Below are positions 1 to 5,918 of a DNA stretch of 8,868 nucleotides, piece by piece. A program made the position numbers and the translations under genes. Each line of letters begins with the position of its first letter. The stretch's first letter is position 1. The stretch comes from an uncultured Prevotella sp. (GTDB taxonomy: Bacteria; Bacteroidota; Bacteroidia; Bacteroidales; Bacteroidaceae): assembly GCA_947095945.1 (NCBI GenBank), contig CAMUQM010000073.1, positions 1-8,868 on the forward strand, read 5' to 3'. The notes below the pieces were generated by a model. It ran no database searches. It worked only from the letters and a program-made list of their open reading frames with translations, and was not told the DNA's origin.

Positions 1-34
1 TTATTCATATCAACTAATGCTTGTTAATAGACAA

Positions 35-66
35 CAAAAATAGTCATTTCCCCCTTTATTTTCAAA
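35..66 (-). promoter_or_regulatory. Leftward Bacteroidota-type promoter for a gene outside the window
   Basis: On the minus strand, TTTG (63-66) is followed after exactly 20 nt by TATTTTTG (35-42). This matches the Bacteroidota housekeeping pattern TTTG-N19/20-TAnnTTTG. Transcription would start near position 28 and leave the window to the left. No coding sequence is visible in 1-34, so the gene served lies beyond the edge. With the rightward box at 75-82 it makes this a divergent promoter region. The match is good; use in the cell is inferred. Confidence 0.6.
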
Positions 67-73
67 ACATTCC

Positions 74-99
74 TTACTTTTGTTGTACAAGGAAAGTAA
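74..99 (+). promoter_or_regulatory. Candidate -7 box embedded in a dyad (possible operator)
   Basis: TACTTTTG at 75-82 matches TAnnTTTG and lies 91 nt before the oxidoreductase start. No convincing TTTG sits at the right distance upstream. The box lies within a 26-bp dyad centred between 86 and 87: outer arms TTACTTT (74-80) and AAAGTAA (93-99) are exact inverted copies, and the centre is the 8-bp palindrome TTGTACAA (83-90). Eleven of 13 base pairs are symmetric. A dyad over the core promoter is typical of a repressor site. No regulator gene is visible here, so the role is inferred. Confidence 0.45.
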
Positions 100-108
100 C
101 AAAGCACA

Positions 109-147
109 TTCTATAGGCTTCACCCATCGAAAAAAAAGCCCATAGAA
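109..147 (+). promoter_or_regulatory. Leader hairpin upstream of the oxidoreductase gene
   Basis: TTCTATAGGCTT (109-120) and AAGCCCATAGAA (136-147) form a 12-bp stem with one A-C mismatch and a 15-nt A-rich loop. No T-run follows, so it is not a standard terminator. CTATAGG from the left arm recurs at 163-169, just before the ATG at 174, and could pair imperfectly with the right arm instead. A two-state leader is possible but unproven. Confidence 0.35.
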
Positions 148-173
148 CATGCTCTTAAAAAGCTATAGGAAAG

Positions 174-1145
174 ATGAAGATTAGTATTGTAGGAACAGGA
201 ATGATAGCCACAGAGGTTATCACATTGCTCAAGACAGAAGTAAAAGGGATAGAAATCACCAGTATATTCTCACATAGCAATACGGAAAAGGCAGAATTTC
301 TTGCGAAGATGAATCATATTGAGCGTATTTATACAGACTATGCTCAGTTGCTAAAAGAAGACAAAGCCGACTTCGTTTATATTGCCTTAGTCAATAGTGC
401 CCATTATGAATTCACCCACAAGGCATTAGAGGCAGGTAGAAATGTAATTGTAGAAAAGCCTTTCACCCTCACGGTTGCCGAAGCAGAAGAGCTTGCAACA
501 ATGGCACGAGAAAGAAAGCTCTACCTCTTTGAAGCTATCTCTCCACTCCATACACCTAACTTCCGCATGGTCAAAGATAGCCTTAAGAAGATAGCTCCTA
601 TCCACTTTGTGCAGTGTAATTTCTCACAATATTCAAGTAAGTACGAACGCTATTTACAAGGAGATATTGCCCCTGCCTTCAATCCAGACTTAGGGGGTGG
701 TGCACTGAACGACCTCAATGTCTACAATATCAATATTGTTATAGGGCTTTTCGGGCATCCTACTGCTACACAGTATTTTGCTAACCGAGGTCACAATGGC
801 ATTGATACCTCAGGTGTAATGGTTCTCTCCTATCCTACGATGACCGCGACCTGTACTGCAGCAAAGGATTCAAGTAGTCCATCATTCATTCTCATACAAG
901 GAGAAAAAGGTTGGATACATATCCCAACACCAGCTAACGAGTTTGGTAGTGTGGAAATTATGAAACAAGGAAAACTAACCAGTTATCGACGTAACGCCTA
1001 TGAAAGTCGCCTTGCACATGAGTTTATGAACTTCAAAGACGTATGGGAGAAGAAGAATTATAAGCAAATGGAAGCATGGCTGGATCGGTCAGTTAAAGTG
1101 ATGAGGGTGCTACAATCTCATCACAAAGATGGTATGTCAAAATAG
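174..1145 (+). CDS. Gfo/Idh/MocA-family NAD(P)-dependent oxidoreductase
   Basis: Predicted cytoplasmic oxidoreductase of 323 aa, within the family's usual 320-380 range. The N-terminus is a Rossmann dinucleotide fold with a glycine motif VGTGMIA at residues 6-12. The family hallmark EKP is at 94-96, where Lys95 is the expected catalytic lysine. The C-terminal half has the family's substrate-domain motif LGGGALND at 173-180, with Asp180 and Tyr184 at the positions usually conserved. The fold and cofactor class are therefore well supported. Substrate is not determined by sequence; relatives act on inositol, sugars, or trans-dihydrodiols. The ATG at 174 is chosen because the Rossmann strand begins right after it. 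It is transcribed alone: a divergent promoter lies upstream and a strong terminator follows the stop. Confidence 0.9.
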   Translation: MKISIVGTGMIATEVITLLKTEVKGIEITSIFSHSNTEKAEFLAKMNHIERIYTDYAQLLKEDKADFVYIALVNSAHYEFTHKALEAGRNVIVEKPFTLTVAEAEELATMARERKLYLFEAISPLHTPNFRMVKDSLKKIAPIHFVQCNFSQYSSKYERYLQGDIAPAFNPDLGGGALNDLNVYNINIVIGLFGHPTATQYFANRGHNGIDTSGVMVLSYPTMTATCTAAKDSSSPSFILIQGEKGWIHIPTPANEFGSVEIMKQGKLTSYRRNAYESRLAHEFMNFKDVWEKKNYKQMEAWLDRSVKVMRVLQSHHKDGMSK

Positions 1146-1170
1146 ACACTTTCTCGTTCTTTGAAGAAAG

Positions 1171-1229
1171 GGTCTACCTTTTTTGCGAAAAAGGTAGACC
1201 TTATTTAAAGAAAAGGTCTACCCTTTTTT
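1171..1229 (+). terminator. Strong intrinsic terminator with a third, competing arm
   Basis: Starting 25 nt after the oxidoreductase stop, GGTCTACCTTTTT (1171-1183) pairs perfectly over 13 bp with 1188-1200 around a TGCG tetraloop. The core GGTCTACC then recurs at 1215-1222, followed by CTTTTTT. The middle arm GGTAGACC (1193-1200) can pair with either flanking copy, so a second hairpin (1193-1222) with a proper T-tract can form. A degenerate trace, TTGACCCTTTTTG, follows at 1239-1251. It probably ends the oxidoreductase transcript. Confidence 0.8.
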
Positions 1230-1276
1230 ATAAAAACATTGACCCTTTTTGTGGGCAAAGTAAGTTTCAAGAAATC

Positions 1277-1346
1277 AAAAAAGGATATGCTTATTTGTGC
1301 ACATTCCCTTTTTATAAGTTCTTCCGTTAAATGCATAGATATATCC
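1277..1346. repeat. Left copy of an inverted hairpin module (degenerate)
   Basis: This segment resembles the reverse complement of about 1850-1920. It has the same order: an imperfect hairpin (A-rich arm 1277-1290, arm GCACATTCCCTTTTT at 1299-1313), then GTTCTTCCGTTAAATGC at 1318-1334, an exact 17-bp inverted match to 1865-1881. Similarity fades over the next 10-12 bases. The hairpin arms have diverged, unlike the perfect right copy. It may be a relic copy of a mobile or duplicated terminator-bearing unit. Confidence 0.65.
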
Positions 1347-1480
1347 CATTAGGTATAATAAAGGGGATAAACTACAAGATATAATGCAGAAAAGGCAAAT
1401 AAAAATATGTCTATCCATTAGCATTTCTTTCTGTCTTATACAAACAGCTTATTCCCTTACTAATCGATATTTGTAAACTA

Positions 1481-1670
1481 TTTTCATGCGCCTCAAAACC
1501 AATACATGCTCTTTTAGCTTCTAAAAGACGCCTAATTGGCTTGCAAAAGATGCCCTTTGGGGATGTTACTAACGCCCTTTTGAAGTCCAATTAAGCACCT
1601 TCTCTTGCACGACTTCATAACTAACTGATTTCCTGTTGGTTGCAAACTTGCTTTTTACACGTGTTTTTGC
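1481..1670. repeat. Composite palindromic intergenic repeat, Prevotella-like
   Basis: Short modules recur here in both orientations: a perfect 7-bp hairpin CTTTTAG/CTAAAAG (1511-1527), AAAAGACGCC (1523-1532), AAAAGATGCCC (1545-1554), ACGCCCTTTTG (1572-1582), and the inverted pair GCCTAATTGG (1530-1539) / CCAATTAAGC (1587-1596). A stretch ending in ACACGTGT (1657-1664) completes it. The modular structure is seen directly. Similar sequence, from memory, is dispersed between genes in oral Prevotella genomes; that was not checked. No transposase is present, so it would be non-autonomous if mobile. Confidence 0.55.
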
Positions 1671-1829
1671 CATTACTTATAGATGTTTTATCCGAAATTA
1701 TGTAATGATTTTTCAGAACCTTATCTGTATTTTTGAAGTATTAAAATGAAAAGGTTTTCGGTGTTAAAGGGTAAAAATAAAATAGACAGTTGACAGTCTT
1801 GGCTATATTTTTGTTTAATGAATAACCTC

Positions 1830-1882
1830 GGTTTTTCCGTTAAAGATATACGAAAAACATCCACGCATTTAACGGAAGAACC
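1830..1882. repeat. Long-armed dyad next to the metY terminator
   Basis: GGTTTTTCCGTTAAA (1830-1844) and TTTAACGGAAGAACC (1868-1882) are inverted copies matching at 14 of 15 positions, separated by a 23-nt loop. It abuts the metY terminator stem at 1885. The right arm is the sequence also present, inverted, at 1318-1334, so three copies of TTCCGTTAAA occur in this intergenic region. It could be one end of a small repeat element or a recombinase-type site; no function can be assigned. Confidence 0.5.
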
Positions 1883-1884
1883 CA

Positions 1885-1920
1885 AAAAGGGGATGTGCTT
1901 ATTTGGGCACATCCCCTTTT
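1885..1920 (-). terminator. metY terminator, perfect 14-bp stem
   Basis: AAAAGGGGATGTGC (1885-1898) and its exact reverse complement (1907-1920) enclose an 8-nt loop. On the minus strand it begins 17 nt after the metY stop and ends in TTTTT, the form of an intrinsic terminator. Symmetric A and T flanks would let it also act on the plus strand, as suits a convergent gene pair. Confidence 0.85.
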
Positions 1921-1937
1921 CATATCCTTATTACGGA

Positions 1938-3209
1938 TTACTTCAATGCTTGTTTGAGATCTGCAATGATGTCATCAACGTTCTCAATACCAACAGAAAG
2001 GCGGATTAAGTCTGGTGCTACACCAGCCTCAAGAAGCTGTTCATCTGTCAACTGACGATGGGTGTGACTCGCTGGATGCAGCACGCAAGTACGTGCATCA
2101 GCCACATGCGTTACGATAGAAACAAAGTCAAGACGATCCATAAACTTGATAGCGTCTTCTCTCGAACCTTTCAAGCCAAAAGCAATAACACCACATGAAC
2201 CATTTGGAAGATACTTCTGTCCCAATGCATAATATTTATTTGAAGGAAGACCACAATAGTTCACCCATGCCACCTTTTCATTCTTTTCCAACCACTCAGC
2301 AACCTTTTGTGCATTTGAGCAGTGCTGCTTCATACGAAGGTGCAAGGTCTCAAGACCTATATTGAGCAAGTATGAGTTTTGTGGTGCAGGTATACTTCCA
2401 AGGTCTCTCATCAACTGAGCTACCATCTTAGTGATATATGCCAGTTTACCAAAGGTCTTAGTATAGGTAAGTCCATGATAACTATCATCAGGAGTGGTCA
2501 ATCCTTGGAACTTCTCACTGTATGCTTCCCAATCAAAGTTACCAGAATCAACAACCACACCACCAACCTGTGAGGCGTGACCATCCATATACTTTGTCGT
2601 TGAATGGGTAACGATATCACACCCCCACTCAAAAGGACGGCAGTTGATTGGTGTAGCAAACGTATTATCGACTATCAGCGGTACACCATGTTTATGAGCT
2701 ATCCCAGCAAAACGTTCTATATCGAACACCTTACCTCCCGGATTTGATATTGTCTCACCAAAGAAACACTTTGTATTTGGTTGAAATGCAGCCTCAATCT
2801 TTTCATCGTCCCACTCTGGGTCAATGAAGGTACATTCAATACCCAACTTCTTCAATGTTACACCGAAAAGATTATACGTTCCACCATAGATAGTGTTGGA
2901 TGTCACGAAATGGTCACCAGCTCCACAAAGATTAAATATTGCATAGAAGTTGGCAGCCTGACCAGAAGATGTCAGTACGGCACCTACCCCACCTTCAAGA
3001 GCAGCAATCTTCTTGGCAACCGCATCATTGGTAGGATTTGCCAGACGAGTATAGAAATAACCGCTGTCTTCTAAGTCGAACAAACGAGCCATTTGCTCGC
3101 TGGTCTCATATCTGAATGTCGTACTCTGATAAATCGGCAACTGTTGAGGTTCGCCCTTTGTTGGCTCCCAGCCACCATGAATACATATTGTTTCAAGATT
3201 TCTTTTCAT
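1938..3209 (-). CDS. metY: O-acetylhomoserine sulfhydrylase (O-acetylhomoserine aminocarboxypropyltransferase)
   Basis: Cytoplasmic PLP enzyme of the Cys/Met metabolism (gamma-family) class, 423 aa, full length. It is expected to convert O-acetyl-L-homoserine and sulfide to L-homocysteine and acetate in methionine synthesis. Visible features: phosphate-binding YFYTR (51-55) and SSGQAA (81-86), Asp181 in VDNTFATP to contact the pyridine nitrogen, PLP Schiff-base Lys206 in HSTTKYMDGH, and carboxylate-binding Arg403 in LIRLSVGIE. The segment around 221-260 (FDWEAY to YTKTFGKLAY) and HPASHTHRQL (378-387) are characteristic of the MetY branch rather than MetB/MetC. It has its own -7 box and terminator. 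Some relatives use methanethiol or other O-acyl homoserines, so substrate detail is inferred. No SAM riboswitch fits in the short leader. Confidence 0.95.
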   Translation of the reverse strand: MKRNLETICIHGGWEPTKGEPQQLPIYQSTTFRYETSEQMARLFDLEDSGYFYTRLANPTNDAVAKKIAALEGGVGAVLTSSGQAANFYAIFNLCGAGDHFVTSNTIYGGTYNLFGVTLKKLGIECTFIDPEWDDEKIEAAFQPNTKCFFGETISNPGGKVFDIERFAGIAHKHGVPLIVDNTFATPINCRPFEWGCDIVTHSTTKYMDGHASQVGGVVVDSGNFDWEAYSEKFQGLTTPDDSYHGLTYTKTFGKLAYITKMVAQLMRDLGSIPAPQNSYLLNIGLETLHLRMKQHCSNAQKVAEWLEKNEKVAWVNYCGLPSNKYYALGQKYLPNGSCGVIAFGLKGSREDAIKFMDRLDFVSIVTHVADARTCVLHPASHTHRQLTDEQLLEAGVAPDLIRLSVGIENVDDIIADLKQALK

Positions 3210-3244
3210 TCCTTTATTTGTTTATTATTTAATACCTATTTTTG

Positions 3245-3252
3245 CAAAGTTA
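3245..3252 (-). promoter_or_regulatory. Candidate metY -7 promoter box
   Basis: TAACTTTG on the minus strand matches TAnnTTTG and lies 35 nt before the metY ATG, followed by GCAAAA as often seen in Bacteroidota promoters. No clear -33 TTTG occurs at 19-21 nt upstream. It falls in the 75-nt gap after the peptidase gene and supports separate transcription of metY. No terminator is seen in that gap, so read-through is also possible. Confidence 0.5.
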
Positions 3253-3284
3253 ATCATTTCTTATAAGATTCATATACTTTCTTC

Positions 3285-4292
3285 TTAAAATCCAGAGGAG
3301 GTAAATACCACCGCAATGGTCTTCATGCGCACATAGTTCTCACTCAAGAACATAAAACCACCGTAACGGTTACCTGTTCCCCAGCTATTCTTGCAGAGGA
3401 AGAAGCGACGTCCGTACTGGTCATGAGCCAATCCAACGATTTCCATAACGTGATCATCCGTCGTACGATGTGCCTCAAATGAAGCCTGTCGACGCTCGGC
3501 TGTCACCTTTTTGTTTTCATTTTTCAATACGGCATAACCTTCTCCAAATAAGAAACCGGACTCTGACGTGTCGCCTTCCCAGCACACAGGATGCCCTGCA
3601 CGCAGACTCTGAACAATAAGATTCATCATCGTGTCGAGAGGAACATTGAGGAAAGTGTTATGGTAGTAATTATCGGGAACTTCCAAAGGGAAACGCTGTC
3701 CGTAAGGATGATGCGTAAAACTGGTCAGTGCCAGATACTCATCATCGGTACATACGCTGTGGGTAAACTCCAATGGTGTGTACAATGCACCCAGCATAAA
3801 GACCTGCTTGGGAAGCGGTCCGATATACTTATCCAATAGTTTCTCCGTATCATTGCCATAATCTAACTTACGACAAAGAACATTATAGTCCATATCCTCC
3901 TTGCGACGATAGGCATCATAATGTTGCAAACCGTATGTATGTATAAGGTCAAGTGCCATTGTACACATTCCACGAGTAGTAATAGCAGACTCCCTATGAG
4001 CTATTTTCTTTGGGAGTAAACGACGTCGATCAGCCTGCTCACTGAGGTACATACGCGCCACATAGTCAGGACTTAGATTCACTGAATCACCCCGCATGAT
4101 ATGTTCTGTTTCAAGGGTTGCAAGCATTGCATACGCCCAGCAGAGCGAACTTGTTCCCTGATTCTTCACTGGAGTAGTAGGAAGACGCAGTTCAACGGTG
4201 AATTTCTCTTCTGGAATATCCGTCTTACTCCGCTGTTTTCCACAGCTTATTAACACAAAACATGATAAGAATATAAAGATACTTTTCTTCAT
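3285..4292 (-). CDS. C1-type (papain-fold) cysteine peptidase lipoprotein
   Basis: 335-aa predicted lipoprotein. Residues 1-16 form a lipoprotein signal peptide ending in the lipobox LISC, with Cys17 to be lipidated and anchored in the envelope. The mature part has the papain-type active site in order: Gln45 (oxyanion hole) and Cys51 in VKNQGTSSLCWAYA, His281 in DDHVMEIVG, and Asn302 in CKNSWGTGNRYGGFMFLS. All key residues are intact, so it is probably active. Residues 187-220 (LALTSFTHHPYGQRF to LNVPLD) recall the bleomycin hydrolase/PepC (C1B) branch, but those enzymes are about 450 aa and cytoplasmic, so this is shorter and exported. A peptide-trimming role at the cell surface or periplasm is inferred; the substrate is unknown. 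It starts 119 nt after the secreted-protein gene, with no clear TAnnTTTG box between them, so shared transcription is possible. Confidence 0.88.
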   Translation of the reverse strand: MKKSIFIFLSCFVLISCGKQRSKTDIPEEKFTVELRLPTTPVKNQGTSSLCWAYAMLATLETEHIMRGDSVNLSPDYVARMYLSEQADRRRLLPKKIAHRESAITTRGMCTMALDLIHTYGLQHYDAYRRKEDMDYNVLCRKLDYGNDTEKLLDKYIGPLPKQVFMLGALYTPLEFTHSVCTDDEYLALTSFTHHPYGQRFPLEVPDNYYHNTFLNVPLDTMMNLIVQSLRAGHPVCWEGDTSESGFLFGEGYAVLKNENKKVTAERRQASFEAHRTTDDHVMEIVGLAHDQYGRRFFLCKNSWGTGNRYGGFMFLSENYVRMKTIAVVFTSSGF

Positions 4293-4359
4293 TCTTCAAT
4301 TCAATTTTATCGTTTCTATCTTGCTCTCAGTTGTAGATATTACCTACATGACATTCGTC

Positions 4360-4394
4360 TTAACTCCCTTTCACTCCTTAACTCCTTCACTCCT
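4360..4394. repeat. Short purine/pyrimidine tandem repeat
   Basis: Between the secreted-protein and peptidase genes, about 4.3 units of 8-9 nt alternate as TTAACTCC(C) and TTCACTCC. On the transcribed (minus-sense) strand this reads as purine-rich AGGAGTGA/AGGAGTTA units. Such arrays can gain or lose units by slippage. Its effect, if any, on expression of the downstream peptidase is unknown. Confidence 0.7.
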
Positions 4395-4411
4395 AAGAAC
4401 ATCCTTTCCAC

Positions 4412-5227
4412 TCAATATTCCACCATCTTTGTCCAAGCCTCAGCCACATTCTTATCCAAAGGCGGAACGACAGAAGGAACAGAGAAAGTCCATACGTTGT
4501 TCTTCTCTTTCTTAATGCGTTTGAGTTCGCTCTCCGTGATAGTCATACGATCCGACACATAGAACTCGCTCCACACGTCAATTCGCTCGTCATCGTCCTC
4601 TCCTCGGTAGTGAGCAAAGAAGGTTTGATGCTTTTGGGAAGCAAGAAGTCTGTTCTCAGAGAGATAACTCTCGCTCTCTTCAAACTGTGTCATACGAGCC
4701 ACAATGCCATACATACGCAACTGACTCATATCTACTTCGTGCTTTGGTTGTCCAACAAGTTCATCCATTTCAATGGTCGTCACAAGCTCAGTCTTACCAT
4801 TAATCTTTCGCTTTTCTTTGCTTATCTTACCGCATTTGTCCGCCCATCGGTACACGTCACCATTGTTACGGGTAGAATACTCCTCGCTTTTAATACTCGC
4901 AAGGAGCGTCTGCCGTTCCAGATTAGGGAGTGAAATGCGCACAAAGGTATCATCGCCATTGGCCTTCGGTGCCTTTCGACGACGCTCACCTAAGAACTTT
5001 CGCTCTACAAAGGGCGAACCTTTCTTCCCTTCTGAAGCTACATCTGTCGAGTCAGAAAGCGGGATATAAAACTCCATCATACCATCGATGAAATAGCTAA
5101 GCATGGAGTTTGTTGCCTGATAGACACGATAATAGCCTTTCAGACGAGTGTATTGCCGCTCCTGTGCCTGCGTATTCAGAACTGCAAGAATGAAGATTAT
5201 GGAGAACAAGAAACTACGTTTCAACAT
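4412..5227 (-). CDS. Secreted protein of unknown function
   Basis: I do not recognise the family. The open frame extends to a TTG at 5299, but the ATG at 5227 is preferred. From it, the protein (271 aa) begins with a classical signal peptide: Lys3-Arg4, a hydrophobic core to about residue 17, and a likely cleavage after NTQA (residue 21). The longer start would bury the signal and overlap the upstream gene. The mature protein has an aromatic-rich beginning (KGYYRVYQ, SYFIDGMMEFYIPL) suggestive of beta structure, a basic patch (ERRRKAPK), an acidic patch (GEDDDERIDVW), and no lipobox, further membrane helix or obvious catalytic motif. It lies 26 nt after the PAQR gene and upstream of the lipoprotein peptidase. 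A periplasmic or surface role is inferred from the signal peptide only. Confidence 0.8.
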   Translation of the reverse strand: MLKRSFLFSIIFILAVLNTQAQERQYTRLKGYYRVYQATNSMLSYFIDGMMEFYIPLSDSTDVASEGKKGSPFVERKFLGERRRKAPKANGDDTFVRISLPNLERQTLLASIKSEEYSTRNNGDVYRWADKCGKISKEKRKINGKTELVTTIEMDELVGQPKHEVDMSQLRMYGIVARMTQFEESESYLSENRLLASQKHQTFFAHYRGEDDDERIDVWSEFYVSDRMTITESELKRIKKEKNNVWTFSVPSVVPPLDKNVAEAWTKMVEY

Positions 5228-5253
5228 TTCTTTTAGTTTTATATGAGAACAAA

Positions 5254-5910
5254 TCACAGGTATTCCTTCAAGATTCCCCACACGGCTATGATATGACAAA
5301 TACTGCCTGCAAGGACAAAGAAGTGGAATACTGTGTGCATATACTTACGCTTGTTGAGCGAATAAAACAGTGCTCCAGTAATATACATGACTCCTTCTGC
5401 AAAGATCCAGACGAGCGATTGCGTTTCTAAAGCATCGATTAATGGCTTGAAGGCGACCAATACTGATAGTCCCATACCTATGAATGTCAGCGTTTCTAAG
5501 TTACTATGGTCACGTAGTTTGCGAAAGGATGAGATGGTGCCGAGGATCGCACAGAGCCATACAAAGGCAAACAAGCCCCAACCCCAAGCACCTTGATTAC
5601 GCAAGGCAATCAAGGTTATAGGCGAATAAGAACCTGCTATATGCCAATAGATGGCGGCATGATCCCATTTTCTCAGTCGCTCTTTCCATACTGAATGGGC
5701 AGAGAGTGCATGATAAACAGTAGAGGTTATATAGCTGAAAAGCATTCCTATAAGATACAATATCACACCTGCTGTTGCCCAACCAGCCTTCTCATGAAAG
5801 CACCAAACAAGGAAAATCGTACCGAACACTACGCCGAGTACGATTCCTCCACTATGACTCCATGAGTTCCATAGTTCCTCCTTGTGTGAAAAGAATATCT
5901 TCCGTCTCAC
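5254..5910 (-). CDS. Hemolysin III / PAQR-family integral membrane protein
   Basis: 218-aa inner-membrane protein with seven hydrophobic segments (roughly 22-38, 44-62, 85-101, 108-127, 141-156, 165-184, 194-213), normal for bacterial YqfA/hemolysin III proteins. Family motifs are present: E-x-x-N-x-x-SH near 12-19, S63-x3-His67 in STVYH, Asp83 in the WDHAAIYW motif, and His192-x3-His196 in HTVFH. In PAQR receptors three such histidines bind zinc and the Ser/His/Asp set is linked to hydrolase-like activity. The name hemolysin is historical; bacterial members are tied to membrane fluidity and lipid homeostasis. The GTG start at 5910 lies 8 nt after the rnr stop, suggesting co-transcription and possibly translational coupling; no ATG occurs early in the frame. 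Confidence 0.9.
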   Translation of the reverse strand: MRRKIFFSHKEELWNSWSHSGGIVLGVVFGTIFLVWCFHEKAGWATAGVILYLIGMLFSYITSTVYHALSAHSVWKERLRKWDHAAIYWHIAGSYSPITLIALRNQGAWGWGLFAFVWLCAILGTISSFRKLRDHSNLETLTFIGMGLSVLVAFKPLIDALETQSLVWIFAEGVMYITGALFYSLNKRKYMHTVFHFFVLAGSICHIIAVWGILKEYL

Positions 5911-5918
5911 TTTATTTA

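Larger units (their letters stand above)
1146..1937. other. 792-bp gene-free intergenic region with repeats
   Basis: Between the convergent oxidoreductase and metY genes I find no credible coding sequence. Open frames of about 63 codons on both strands at 1721-2009 overlap hairpins or metY and look like no protein. The stretch holds a terminator (1171-1229), a degenerate hairpin module (1277-1346), a composite intergenic repeat (about 1481-1670), AT-rich sequence with a GACAGTTGACAGTC motif near 1783-1797, a 15-bp dyad (1830-1882) and the metY terminator (1885-1920). About 1347-1480 is AT-rich with nothing I can name. Confidence 0.75.

Noticed and set aside
1171..1920. CRISPR array
   Set aside because: The repeats are few, unequal in spacing, inverted rather than direct, and no cas gene is present.
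1721..2009. Two 63-codon frames near the metY 3' end
   Set aside because: They run through hairpins and repeat sequence and into metY on the opposite strand; no protein features.
2379..3074. Plus-strand open frames of 64 and 97 codons opposite metY
   Set aside because: They are antisense to a well-supported full-length gene, show no domain-like sequence, and are explained by codon bias of metY.
3210..3284. SAM or other riboswitch upstream of metY
   Set aside because: The space from the -7 box to the ATG is only about 35 nt and shows no multi-stem structure.
4610..5069. Plus-strand open frames of about 100 codons opposite the secreted-protein gene
   Set aside because: The minus-strand frame has a proper signal peptide and continuous coding character, while the plus frames do not.
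5228..5299. TTG start at 5299 for the secreted protein
   Set aside because: It would add 24 residues ahead of a complete signal peptide and overlap the PAQR gene by 46 bp; the ATG at 5227 fits better.
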